From Stappia sp. BW2 (GTDB lineage Bacteria; Pseudomonadota; Alphaproteobacteria; Rhizobiales; Stappiaceae), in contig NZ_VIRG01000052.1 of the NCBI RefSeq assembly GCF_008107695.1, positions 62,001 through 126,000 on the forward strand: a stretch of DNA of 64,000 nt. The letters run 5' to 3'. The notes beneath the pieces were generated by a model. That model was not told the origin of the DNA. It saw only the letters and a program-made list of their open reading frames with translations, and did not search any database. Each line of letters opens with the position of its first letter. The first letter of the stretch is position 1. Below, one piece after another: positions 57,141 to 64,000 of the stretch. The translations under genes and the position numbers were made by a program.

Positions 57141-58631
57141 ATGATGCTTGATCAGGCCGCAATCGATGCCTTGCGCAACCAACCCGTTGCCGAGCAGGGG
57201 CATTTCATAAACGGTGCCTTTGCCGCGTCCCGGGACGGGGCAACGCTGGAGGTACTTTCTCCCATCGACGGAAAGCCGCTGACGAAGATCGCAAGCGGAA
57301 CACCCGCCGATGTGGCACTTGCCGTTGAGGGCGCGCGCAAGGCGTTCGAGGATGGCCGCTGGTCAAAAGCCGCCCCGGCCCATCGCAAGAAGGTTCTGCT
57401 GAAGCTGGCCGACCTGATCGAGGCGAAAGCGCTTGAGCTTGCCGTTCTCGGCGTGCGCGATAACGGCACCGAGATCAACATGGCCTTCAAGGCCGAGGCT
57501 TTGTCCGCGGCCGGAACTTTCCGCTATTACGCTGAAGCGCTCGACAAGATCTATGGCGAGATCGCGCCGACTGCGGACAATGTGCTGGGGCTCATCCACC
57601 GGGCGCCTGTGGGTGTGGTGGGGGCCATCGTTCCCTGGAATTTTCCGCTGATGATCGGAGCCTGGAAAATTGCCCCGGCGCTCGCCATGGGAAATTCCAT
57701 CGTGCTGAAGCCGGCGGAAACAGCCTCGCTCAGCCTGCTCAGGATTGCCGAACTGGCATCTGAGGCAGGGGTTCCGGACGGCGTCTTCAACGTCGTGACC
57801 GGACCGGGTGCGGTTGTCGGCGAGGCTTTGGCCCTGTCGATGGATGTCGATATTCTGGTCTTTACCGGGTCCGGTGCGACCGGGCGCCGGCTTCTGGAAT
57901 ATTCCGCCAGATCCAACCTGAAACGCTGCTATCTGGAACTGGGTGGCAAGTCCCCCAACATCGTCTTCAACGATGCAGCTGATCTGGCGAAAGCCGCCAA
58001 GGTGTCCGCAGCGGGGATCTTCCGCAATTCCGGTCAGGTGTGTGTCGCCGGGTCGCGCCTTCTGGTGCAGGAGGAAATCCACGATGATTTCGTTGCCGCG
58101 ATCTGCCGGGAGGCGGAGGCTTTCAAGGTGGGCGATCCGCTGGACCTTTCCAGCCAGATCGGCGCAGTGCATTCGCTGCCCCAGCTGGAAGCCGATCTGA
58201 AATTCGTGGAGACCGCGGAAACCGAAGGCGCGGAGCGCCGCACAGGAGGCGCGCGCATCCTGAAGGAGACCGGCGGTTATTACATGGCGCCCACCGTCGT
58301 GGCCGGTGTCAAACCGCAAGACACGATTGCGCAGAAGGAAGTGTTCGGGCCCGTGCTGGCTGTAACTGCCTTCAAGGACGAGGAAGACGCGATCCGGATC
58401 GCCAACGGCACCGAATACGGTCTTGCTGCAGGTGTATGGACATCCGATCTCGGCCGGGCGCACCGGATGATTGCCGGTGTCCGGTCCGGCGTCATTCATG
58501 TGAACACCTATGGCGGTTCGGATATGACCGTCCCGCTTGGCGGCATGAAGCAGTCCGGCAATGGGCATGACAAGTCGCTGCACGCACTCGACAAGTATGT
58601 CGACCTGAAAACCGCCTGGATCCAGCTCTGA
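57141..58631 (+). CDS. NAD-dependent aldehyde dehydrogenase
   Basis: A 496-residue class 1/2-type ALDH: VPWNFPLMIGAWKIAPALAMGN, catalytic Glu in YLELGGKSPNIVFNDA, catalytic Cys in NSGQVCVAGSRLLVQEE and GGMKQSGNGHDKSLHALDKY. It resembles gamma-glutamyl-aminoaldehyde/PuuC-type dehydrogenases in pattern, but the substrate is not assigned. In the operon tctCBA-aldh-UPF0261, it could oxidise the aldehyde made by the divergent aminotransferase. Confidence 0.9.
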   Translation: MMLDQAAIDALRNQPVAEQGHFINGAFAASRDGATLEVLSPIDGKPLTKIASGTPADVALAVEGARKAFEDGRWSKAAPAHRKKVLLKLADLIEAKALELAVLGVRDNGTEINMAFKAEALSAAGTFRYYAEALDKIYGEIAPTADNVLGLIHRAPVGVVGAIVPWNFPLMIGAWKIAPALAMGNSIVLKPAETASLSLLRIAELASEAGVPDGVFNVVTGPGAVVGEALALSMDVDILVFTGSGATGRRLLEYSARSNLKRCYLELGGKSPNIVFNDAADLAKAAKVSAAGIFRNSGQVCVAGSRLLVQEEIHDDFVAAICREAEAFKVGDPLDLSSQIGAVHSLPQLEADLKFVETAETEGAERRTGGARILKETGGYYMAPTVVAGVKPQDTIAQKEVFGPVLAVTAFKDEEDAIRIANGTEYGLAAGVWTSDLGRAHRMIAGVRSGVIHVNTYGGSDMTVPLGGMKQSGNGHDKSLHALDKYVDLKTAWIQL

Positions 58632-58639
58632 GGATAGAC

Positions 58640-59875
58640 ATGACCAAAACGATCCTGTCCATCGGGACCTACGACACCAAGAATGCCGAACTGGAGTTCA
58701 TCGAGCAGACCATTCGAGATCAGGGCGGCGAGGTGCTGACGATGGATGTCAGCGTGCTGGGCAATCCGGCCAGGCCGACCGGCATTTCCAAGCATGAGGT
58801 TGCCGAGGCGGGCGGCATGTCCATCGAGGACGTGTTCGGGCAAGGCGATGAGAACAAGGCTTTTCAGGTGATGGCGCGGGGGGCAGCAAAACTGGTTGCT
58901 GACCTTTATGCGCAGGGCCGCATTGACGGCATGATTGCGCTCGGCGGAACCATGGGAACGGATCTGGCGCTCGATTGCGCGCAAGCGCTGCCCATGGGCG
59001 TGCCGAAATTCATCGTCTCCACGGTCAGCTTCTCGTCGCTGATCCCGCCGGAGCGGCTGGCACCCGATATCCAGATGATCTTGTGGGCTGGTGGCCTTTA
59101 TGGCCTCAATGAAATCTGCAAGTCGTCGCTGGCGCAGGCCGCAGGCGCGGTTCTGGGAGCGGCAAAGGCTGCGCAGATGCCGGATCGCTCAAAGCCGCTG
59201 ATCGGAATGACATCACTCGGCTCCAGTTGTCTTTCCTATATGAAACTGCTGAAACCGGCGCTCGAACGGCGCGGCTACGAAGTGGCCGTCTTCCATTCCA
59301 CCGGCATGGGCGGCATGGCTTTCGAGAGCCTTGCGCGGGAAGGGGCCTTCTGCTGCGTCATGGATTTCTGCCTGCAGGAATTCGGCAACCTGCTGGCTGG
59401 GTCACTGGTCAGCAGCGGGCCTGACAGGCTGCAGAATGCAGGCAGGCAGGGCACGCCCCAGATCGTGGCGCCGGGCGCGCTCGATCTGGTGGACTTTGCA
59501 GGCTGGCAGGAAATCCCGGCGCAATACACCGACAGGCCGTTTCACGAGCACAATCGCCTGATCAAGAGTTCCGTCTTCAATCCGCAAGAGCGCCGCCAAT
59601 GGGCGAACGCGCTTGCCGATCGGCTGGAAGCGGCCACAGGGCCAACCCATTTCCTGCTGCCGCTTGGTGGTATCGAAGCCTGGGACAGGGAAGGCGAGGA
59701 AGCGCATGATCCCGAGGGCCTTGAAGCCTTTATCGACGAAGTCAGGACGGTCTTTCCTGGCCGTGTCGATATGAGCGAGGTGTCAGCCCACATCAATGAC
59801 CAGGCCTTTGCGGAGGCAGCGCTTGGCGTCTTCGACAGATGGGTCAGCGAGGGAATTGTCGTGCCGAGCGCTTAA
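58640..59875 (+). CDS. UPF0261 / Tm-1-like ATP-binding domain protein
   Basis: A 411-residue protein beginning ILSIGTYDTKNAELEFIEQTIR with DGMIALGGTMGTDLAL near residue 95, GMTSLGSSCLSYMKLLKP near 190 and FHSTGMGGMAFESL near 220. This is the bacterial form of the Tm-1 family (plant Tm-1 binds ATP and blocks tobamovirus replication). The bacterial function is not established; members often sit in catabolic operons. It is the last gene of the tct operon, 8 bp after aldh. Confidence 0.88.
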   Translation: MTKTILSIGTYDTKNAELEFIEQTIRDQGGEVLTMDVSVLGNPARPTGISKHEVAEAGGMSIEDVFGQGDENKAFQVMARGAAKLVADLYAQGRIDGMIALGGTMGTDLALDCAQALPMGVPKFIVSTVSFSSLIPPERLAPDIQMILWAGGLYGLNEICKSSLAQAAGAVLGAAKAAQMPDRSKPLIGMTSLGSSCLSYMKLLKPALERRGYEVAVFHSTGMGGMAFESLAREGAFCCVMDFCLQEFGNLLAGSLVSSGPDRLQNAGRQGTPQIVAPGALDLVDFAGWQEIPAQYTDRPFHEHNRLIKSSVFNPQERRQWANALADRLEAATGPTHFLLPLGGIEAWDREGEEAHDPEGLEAFIDEVRTVFPGRVDMSEVSAHINDQAFAEAALGVFDRWVSEGIVVPSA

Positions 59876-60070
59876 GGCTCCCGCACTCGCCACAAAAGGA
59901 AAAGCGCCGGTAAGGGCGTCTCGCGTTTACCGGAAAATCCCGCATCGCTTTTTGCGGTGAAATCTCTGATTTCAGGCAGCGAAAAACGAGTCCGATAAAA
60001 CGCGTTTTGCCCTGGCGGCGCTTTTGGGGAGGGAGATGGGGCTTTGCTTGTTCTTTTGATCTGTTGACAG

Positions 60071-60098
60071 CCCGTGACACGCCTTTGCCTGTCACGGG
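60071..60098. terminator. Stem-loop between convergent UPF0261 and flavoprotein genes
   Basis: CCCGTGACA and TGTCACGGG pair perfectly (9 bp) around 10 bases. A second inverted pair, CCGGTAA/TTACCGG at 59907-59933, has a T-rich minus-strand flank (CGCTTTTCCTTTT). Together they probably end both transcripts. Confidence 0.6.
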
Positions 60099-60107
60099 CC
60101 TTGTTCA

Positions 60108-62669
60108 TCAGGACCGCGGCTTCAGGTTTTCCGGGTCGTAGAGTGGCTGATAGCCGACACCGGCGACTTCCACCGGGTAGGTTTCCGAGAAATACTCGAC
60201 GTTCAGCTTGCGGCCGACCTGGCAGTATTCCTGCGGCAGGTAGGCAAGTGCGATGTTCTTGCCGATGGTCGGGCCGAAGGCGACCGAGGTGGTGTAGGAA
60301 ATACGGCCCAGGCTATCGACCAGCGTCTTGCCCGTGTCCGGATCCTGAACCGGCATGGCGCCGACCGGGTAGCGCTTGACGCCGTTTGCATCGGTGTTTT
60401 CAAGCATCACCAGCGTGCAGAGCATGGCCGGCTGCTTGTCGCGTTCCCGATATTCGACGTGCTTGGCCTTGCCGCGGAAGTCTGCTTCCTTGACCTTCGG
60501 ACGGGCCAGATCGGCCTCATAGAGGTTGTACTGGGTCAGGAGGTCAGCGTTCTGCAGGCGCAGGGATTTTTCCATGCGGCGCGAGTTGGCATAGGTTTCG
60601 ACACCGACGGCGATGACACCTGTGGAGCGCAGCGCATCCCAGACCGCCAGACCGTCTTCGTACTTCATGTGCAGTTCCCAGCCCTGTTCACCGACGTAGG
60701 ACAGGCGGAGAGCCATCACGGATTTGCCGGCGATCTCGATCTGGCGGATACCTGCGAAGGGGAAGTTTTCCGGATCGAGCGCAGCCGGATCGGAAACGAC
60801 CTTCTTCAGGTTTTCGCGGGCGTTCGGACCCCAGATGCCGATGGTGGTGTATTGCTCGCTGACGTCGGTCACCGTGACGTCGAAGCCTTTGTCCTCGGCG
60901 ATGCGTTTCACATATTGATAGTCACGCGGGCCGGCGTCTGCACCGTCAACGATGCGGCAGCGGTCTGCCATACGGAAGACGGTGAGGTCGGCACGCACAT
61001 TGCCTTCGTCATCGAGGAAGTGGGTGTAGATCCCCTTGCCGATGTTGGCATCGCCGCCGATCTTCGCGGCACACAGCCATTCCAGCAGGGCCTCATGGTC
61101 CGGGCCTTCGACGTCGAACATGTAGAAGTGCGACAGGTTGATGATGCCGCAGTTTTCACTGAGTTCGAGCTGTTCAGCGTTGGAGACACGCCAGAAATGG
61201 CGGCTGTCCCATTCGTTTTCGCGGACCGGAACCTGGTCGCCGTATTTTTCCAGCAGGTGCTCGTTGGCGGCATACCCATGCGCGCGCTCCCAGCCGCCCA
61301 GCTCCATGAAGTAACCGCCGAGTTCAACCTCACGGTCATAGAACGGCGACCGCTTCACGCTGCGGCTTGTCAGGTAGGGCTCACGCGGGTGAACCGCCGG
61401 GAAATAGATTTTCTGCGCGGCTTCGTAGCAGCGGTCCTCAATGTATTTCTCGGTGAGCTGATGAGAATAGAAGCGCGAATAATCGATGGACGCGTGGTCG
61501 ATTTCGGTCCGGCCATCGGTGATCCAGTCAGCGAGGAGCTTGCCGTAGCCCGGTCCGTCCTTGACCCAGATGGCGACGCAGTACCACAGGCCACGCACCT
61601 TCTGGCTTTCCCCGCAGGACGGGCCGCCTGCGGCCGACACCTGCAGCAGGCCGTTGAAGGAATGGCTTTCGTTATATCCGATTTCGCCCAGGATCGGCGT
61701 CAGTTCCATGGCGCGTTCCAGAGGCTCCATGACCTGTTCCATTTCCAGATCGCGCTGGGAGGGAGACAGGCGGGCCTGATCCTTTTCCAGAAGATCGCGC
61801 GGGTGGCACATGCGCGGATGGTTCGGCTCGTAATATCCCCATTCGATCTGGCCGCCTTCGGCCGTCTTGGGATCGCCGGTGTCGCGCATGTAGGCGGAGT
61901 TGCCCTGGTCACGCATCAGCGGATAGCCGATGTCCTTGCCAGTGCCTTCGAATTCATTGTACGGGCCGAAGAAGGTCAGCGGGTGGTCGACCGGCATCAC
62001 CGGCAGGTCTTCGCCGACCATTTCGGCAATCAGGCGGCCCCAGAGACCGGCGCAAACGATGACATGATCGGCCATGATCGTGCCGCGATGGGTCTTCACA
62101 CCCTTGATGTGGCCGTCCTCAACAATGAGGGACTGTGCCGGGGTGTTGGCGAAAGCCTTCAGCTTGCCGGTTTTCTCGCCTTCATCGACGAGCTTGCCGG
62201 CAACAGTCTGCGAGCGCGGAATGACAAGGCCGGCATCCGGATCCCACATGCCGCCCTGGACCATGTCCTCTTCGATCAGCGGGAACTTTTCCTTGATCTC
62301 CGCCGGGCTCACCAGGCGCACATTGGTGCCGAAAGCCTTGCCCGAGGTCACCTTGCGCTTGATTTCCTCCATCCAGGCATCGTCGCCTGTGCGTGCGACT
62401 TCCAGGCCACCGACGCGGGCGTAGTGTCCCATCTTGTCGAAGAAGTCGATGGAATACTGGGTGGTCCAGACGGACAGATAGTCGTGGCTGGTGGTGTAGC
62501 AGAAGTCGGAGGCGTGGGCTGTCGAGCCGATATCGGTCGGAATGCCGGACTTGTCGATGCCGACAATGTCGGTCCAGCCGCGTTCAATGAGGTGATGGGC
62601 GATCGACGCGCCGACAATACCGCCGAGGCCGACGATGACGATCTGTGCCTTGTCAGGAAATGCTGACAT
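60108..62669 (-). CDS. Dimethylglycine/sarcosine dehydrogenase-type flavoprotein with GcvT domain
   Basis: An 853-residue fusion. An N-terminal FAD oxidoreductase (about 8-430) has VIVGLGGIVGASIAHHL and GSTAHAS, where H52 is the position of covalent FAD attachment in dimethylglycine and sarcosine dehydrogenases. A C-terminal aminomethyltransferase (GcvT fold, about 435-850) has FMELGGWERAHGYA, RADLTVFRMA, SYVGEQGWELHM and a C-terminal barrel. Such enzymes demethylate N-methylated glycines and pass the one-carbon unit to tetrahydrofolate. No choline or betaine genes adjoin it, so the substrate is open. AAGGAATGAGAC precedes the ATG. Confidence 0.87.
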   Translation of the reverse strand: MSAFPDKAQIVIVGLGGIVGASIAHHLIERGWTDIVGIDKSGIPTDIGSTAHASDFCYTTSHDYLSVWTTQYSIDFFDKMGHYARVGGLEVARTGDDAWMEEIKRKVTSGKAFGTNVRLVSPAEIKEKFPLIEEDMVQGGMWDPDAGLVIPRSQTVAGKLVDEGEKTGKLKAFANTPAQSLIVEDGHIKGVKTHRGTIMADHVIVCAGLWGRLIAEMVGEDLPVMPVDHPLTFFGPYNEFEGTGKDIGYPLMRDQGNSAYMRDTGDPKTAEGGQIEWGYYEPNHPRMCHPRDLLEKDQARLSPSQRDLEMEQVMEPLERAMELTPILGEIGYNESHSFNGLLQVSAAGGPSCGESQKVRGLWYCVAIWVKDGPGYGKLLADWITDGRTEIDHASIDYSRFYSHQLTEKYIEDRCYEAAQKIYFPAVHPREPYLTSRSVKRSPFYDREVELGGYFMELGGWERAHGYAANEHLLEKYGDQVPVRENEWDSRHFWRVSNAEQLELSENCGIINLSHFYMFDVEGPDHEALLEWLCAAKIGGDANIGKGIYTHFLDDEGNVRADLTVFRMADRCRIVDGADAGPRDYQYVKRIAEDKGFDVTVTDVSEQYTTIGIWGPNARENLKKVVSDPAALDPENFPFAGIRQIEIAGKSVMALRLSYVGEQGWELHMKYEDGLAVWDALRSTGVIAVGVETYANSRRMEKSLRLQNADLLTQYNLYEADLARPKVKEADFRGKAKHVEYRERDKQPAMLCTLVMLENTDANGVKRYPVGAMPVQDPDTGKTLVDSLGRISYTTSVAFGPTIGKNIALAYLPQEYCQVGRKLNVEYFSETYPVEVAGVGYQPLYDPENLKPRS

Positions 62670-63012
62670 GTCTCATTCCTTTTCCATCGACCGGAACGCA
62701 ATCGCTCTGCTTCCGGTCCGTGCGCCTGCAACGAAGGTCCGTTTCCTGGCGGCAGTATCGCGACTGATCGAAAGGCAAAATAGCGTAATTGCGTCATGGG
62801 GCATTATCGCCACGACACGCGGGCGCAAATCACGGTTTCGCCTGGTGGGCGAACGGCCGAAAAAAACGCAAGCGCGCGCGTTGCCGGGCATGGAAATCCG
62901 CGCCAGGCGAGTTCACGATTTATTGAACGCGAGTCGCTGGTGCGGATCCGCCGGTCAACTGTTCGCCACGGCGTTTCCCGGATAGCGCCGTCGCGGTTCC
63001 CTGTCCCGATCT
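62670..63012. other. 343-bp intergenic region with a leader inverted repeat
   Basis: Near the flavoprotein start, GACCGGAA (62689-62696) and TTCCGGTC (62711-62718) form a perfect 8-bp inverted repeat 20 bases before the start codon. It could be an operator or a leader hairpin. The remainder carries short GC-rich repeats but no gene or riboswitch that I can recognise. Confidence 0.5.
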
Positions 63013-63999
63013 TCAGAAGGAAAAGACCTCGATGGGGCACGGCTTTCCATAAAGGTATCCTTGCCCGATGGTGCAGCCGAGAAGTGTCAGAGCCTGTTCC
63101 TGTTCGGGGGTTTCGATGCCTTCGGCGACGCATTGCAGGTCCAGCGTCTTCGTGGTCGACAAAATGATTGCCGCCATGCTGCGCCGGGCGTTGTCCATGG
63201 TCAGATTGTCGACAAAGCTGCGGTCGATTTTCAGAACATCAACGGGCAGGTCTTGTAGCTGCGACAGCGAGGAATATCCGGTTCCGAAGTCATCGAGCGC
63301 GATGGTGCCGCCCGCCTCTCGCAACATCTCAAGCTGCGATATCGCGGTGCCCTGGTTTTTCATGGCGATTCCCTCGGTCACCTCGAACTCGAAGGTTTCC
63401 GCAGGCAGGCCTGTCTTTTCGATGGTTCGCAAAAGCCTTCTGGCAAATCCTGGCAGGTTGAGGTCGTACATGGACAGATTGATCGAGATCTTGACCCCTT
63501 CTTTGCGCATTCCCGCCTTGAACCATTCAGCGGATTTCTGCACGACGATATCGGTCAGGGCGGCCGTTGTGCCGATCGATTCCGAGATAGGGATGAATTC
63601 CCCCGGCATGATCATTTCACCGCCATTTTGCCAGCGCACGAGGGCTTCCGCGCCAATGCAGACTTTGCTTTCAAGGTCGATCTTGGGCTGCATGTAGACA
63701 AGGATGCCGTCATGCTGTTCGACAGCTTTTTTCAAGGCACACTTCAGTTTGTTCTGCCGTTCAATATCAGACCGTAACTTCTGATCGTAGTAGGTGACCT
63801 TGCCAACGCCCGCAGCCCGTTCATGAAGCAGGGCAGCCACGGCTTCGCGGAGGATTTCGAGAGGAAGGGTTTCGCTCTTGTCGAGATTGCGAAAGAGCAT
63901 CCGGCACAGCGGGGCGATTTCAACGCCCTCGATCATGTAGCTTTGTTGCAGAAAATTCTGGAGATCGTCACTGGAGAGCTGATCAGGATCCCCCAGAAT
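63013..63999 (-). CDS. EAL-domain cyclic-di-GMP phosphodiesterase (N-terminus outside window)
   Basis: The frame is open to the right edge, so the N-terminal part is missing. The visible 328 residues comprise a C-terminal EAL domain (about the last 240) with all catalytic strings: GAEALVRW, the Asn/Glu-bearing ISINLSMYDL and FEFEVTEG, DDFGTGYSS, KIDRSFV and QGYLYGKP. A linker YYDQKLRSDIERQNKLKCALKKAV is like the end of a GGDEF domain, and the preceding 90 residues look like a degenerate GGDEF. It should hydrolyse c-di-GMP. Confidence 0.88.
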   Translation of the reverse strand: MLGDPDQLSSDDLQNFLQQSYMIEGVEIAPLCRMLFRNLDKSETLPLEILREAVAALLHERAAGVGKVTYYDQKLRSDIERQNKLKCALKKAVEQHDGILVYMQPKIDLESKVCIGAEALVRWQNGGEMIMPGEFIPISESIGTTAALTDIVVQKSAEWFKAGMRKEGVKISINLSMYDLNLPGFARRLLRTIEKTGLPAETFEFEVTEGIAMKNQGTAISQLEMLREAGGTIALDDFGTGYSSLSQLQDLPVDVLKIDRSFVDNLTMDNARRSMAAIILSTTKTLDLQCVAEGIETPEQEQALTLLGCTIGQGYLYGKPCPIEVFSF

Positions 64000-64000
64000 G

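Noticed and set aside
60459..62666. A 735-codon plus-strand open frame
   Set aside because: Antisense to the FAD-GcvT fusion gene, with no recognisable domain or ribosome site.
62670..63012. Possible glycine riboswitch before the GcvT-domain gene
   Set aside because: The leader shows only a simple 8-bp inverted repeat, not the conserved glycine aptamer core, so no riboswitch is called.
1..64000. Mobile elements, prophage, CRISPR arrays, tRNA or rRNA genes
   Set aside because: No transposase, integrase, terminal repeats, spaced direct repeats, tRNA-like cloverleaf or rRNA sequence was recognised; only the two REP-like elements at 43192-43424 were found.

Overview
The window looks like chromosomal DNA of a marine-type alphaproteobacterium, most likely a Stappiaceae member such as Roseibium/Labrenzia. 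This is inferred from gene content, since no rRNA or tRNA is present. It is GC-rich, carries the PhyR-NepR-EcfG general stress response (GSR) found only in Alphaproteobacteria, is rich in TRAP/TTT importers, and has a complete lithotrophic sox cluster plus aromatic and uronate catabolism. No insertion sequence, phage, integrase, CRISPR or RNA gene was seen.

Layout. 1-4.4 kb: a LysR regulator (cut by the left edge), a DUF1445 putative hydro-lyase and a TRAP importer. 4.4-19.1 kb: a stress block around ecfG-nepR and phyR. It includes an HWE kinase, Dps, CsbD, PRC-barrel, DUF992, DUF1328, PLDc_N, DUF883, a holin-like protein, an AI-2E-family protein, a single-domain response regulator and a Crp/Fnr regulator. 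I read ten EcfG-type promoters (GGAAC-N16/17-CGTT or one mismatch) in its intergenic regions. Two of them sit back to back in a 13-bp perfect palindrome between nepR and phyR. 19.2-32.3 kb: the sox cluster, soxVWXYZABCD on the minus strand with a DsrE-like gene after it, and soxS, soxR and two SoxT-type YeeE/YedE transporters on the plus strand, plus a Tat-exported metallo-hydrolase.

32.4-42.1 kb: a nine-gene minus-strand operon, uxaC-dctPQM-kdgF-kduI-kduD-uxuB-uxuA, divergent from a GntR regulator. It imports uronates and takes both glucuronate and unsaturated uronates to 2-keto-3-deoxygluconate. 42.4-43.5 kb: a lipoprotein L,D-transpeptidase, then an inverted pair of REP-like elements. 43.5-50.9 kb: a homoprotocatechuate meta-cleavage operon (hpaF-E-D-ddc-G-H-I) with an aromatic amino acid decarboxylase embedded in it, divergent from hpaR. 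51.0-59.9 kb: a divergent module with IclR, HAD hydrolase and class III aminotransferase on one side and tctCBA importer, aldehyde dehydrogenase and UPF0261/Tm-1-like protein on the other. This looks like an uncharacterised amine or amino-acid pathway. 60.1-64 kb: a dimethylglycine/sarcosine dehydrogenase-type flavoprotein and the C-terminal part of an EAL phosphodiesterase that runs off the right edge.

How the parts work together. The GSR core controls a dense local regulon of envelope and DNA-protection genes. The other blocks are self-contained substrate-uptake-plus-catabolism cassettes, most with a dedicated regulator in the divergent gap. The most interesting points are the GSR island with its symmetric core promoter, the decarboxylase coupled into the hpa operon, the IclR/TTT/aminotransferase/UPF0261 module, and candidate SoxR operators that extend the sox regulon to the hydrolase and second transporter.
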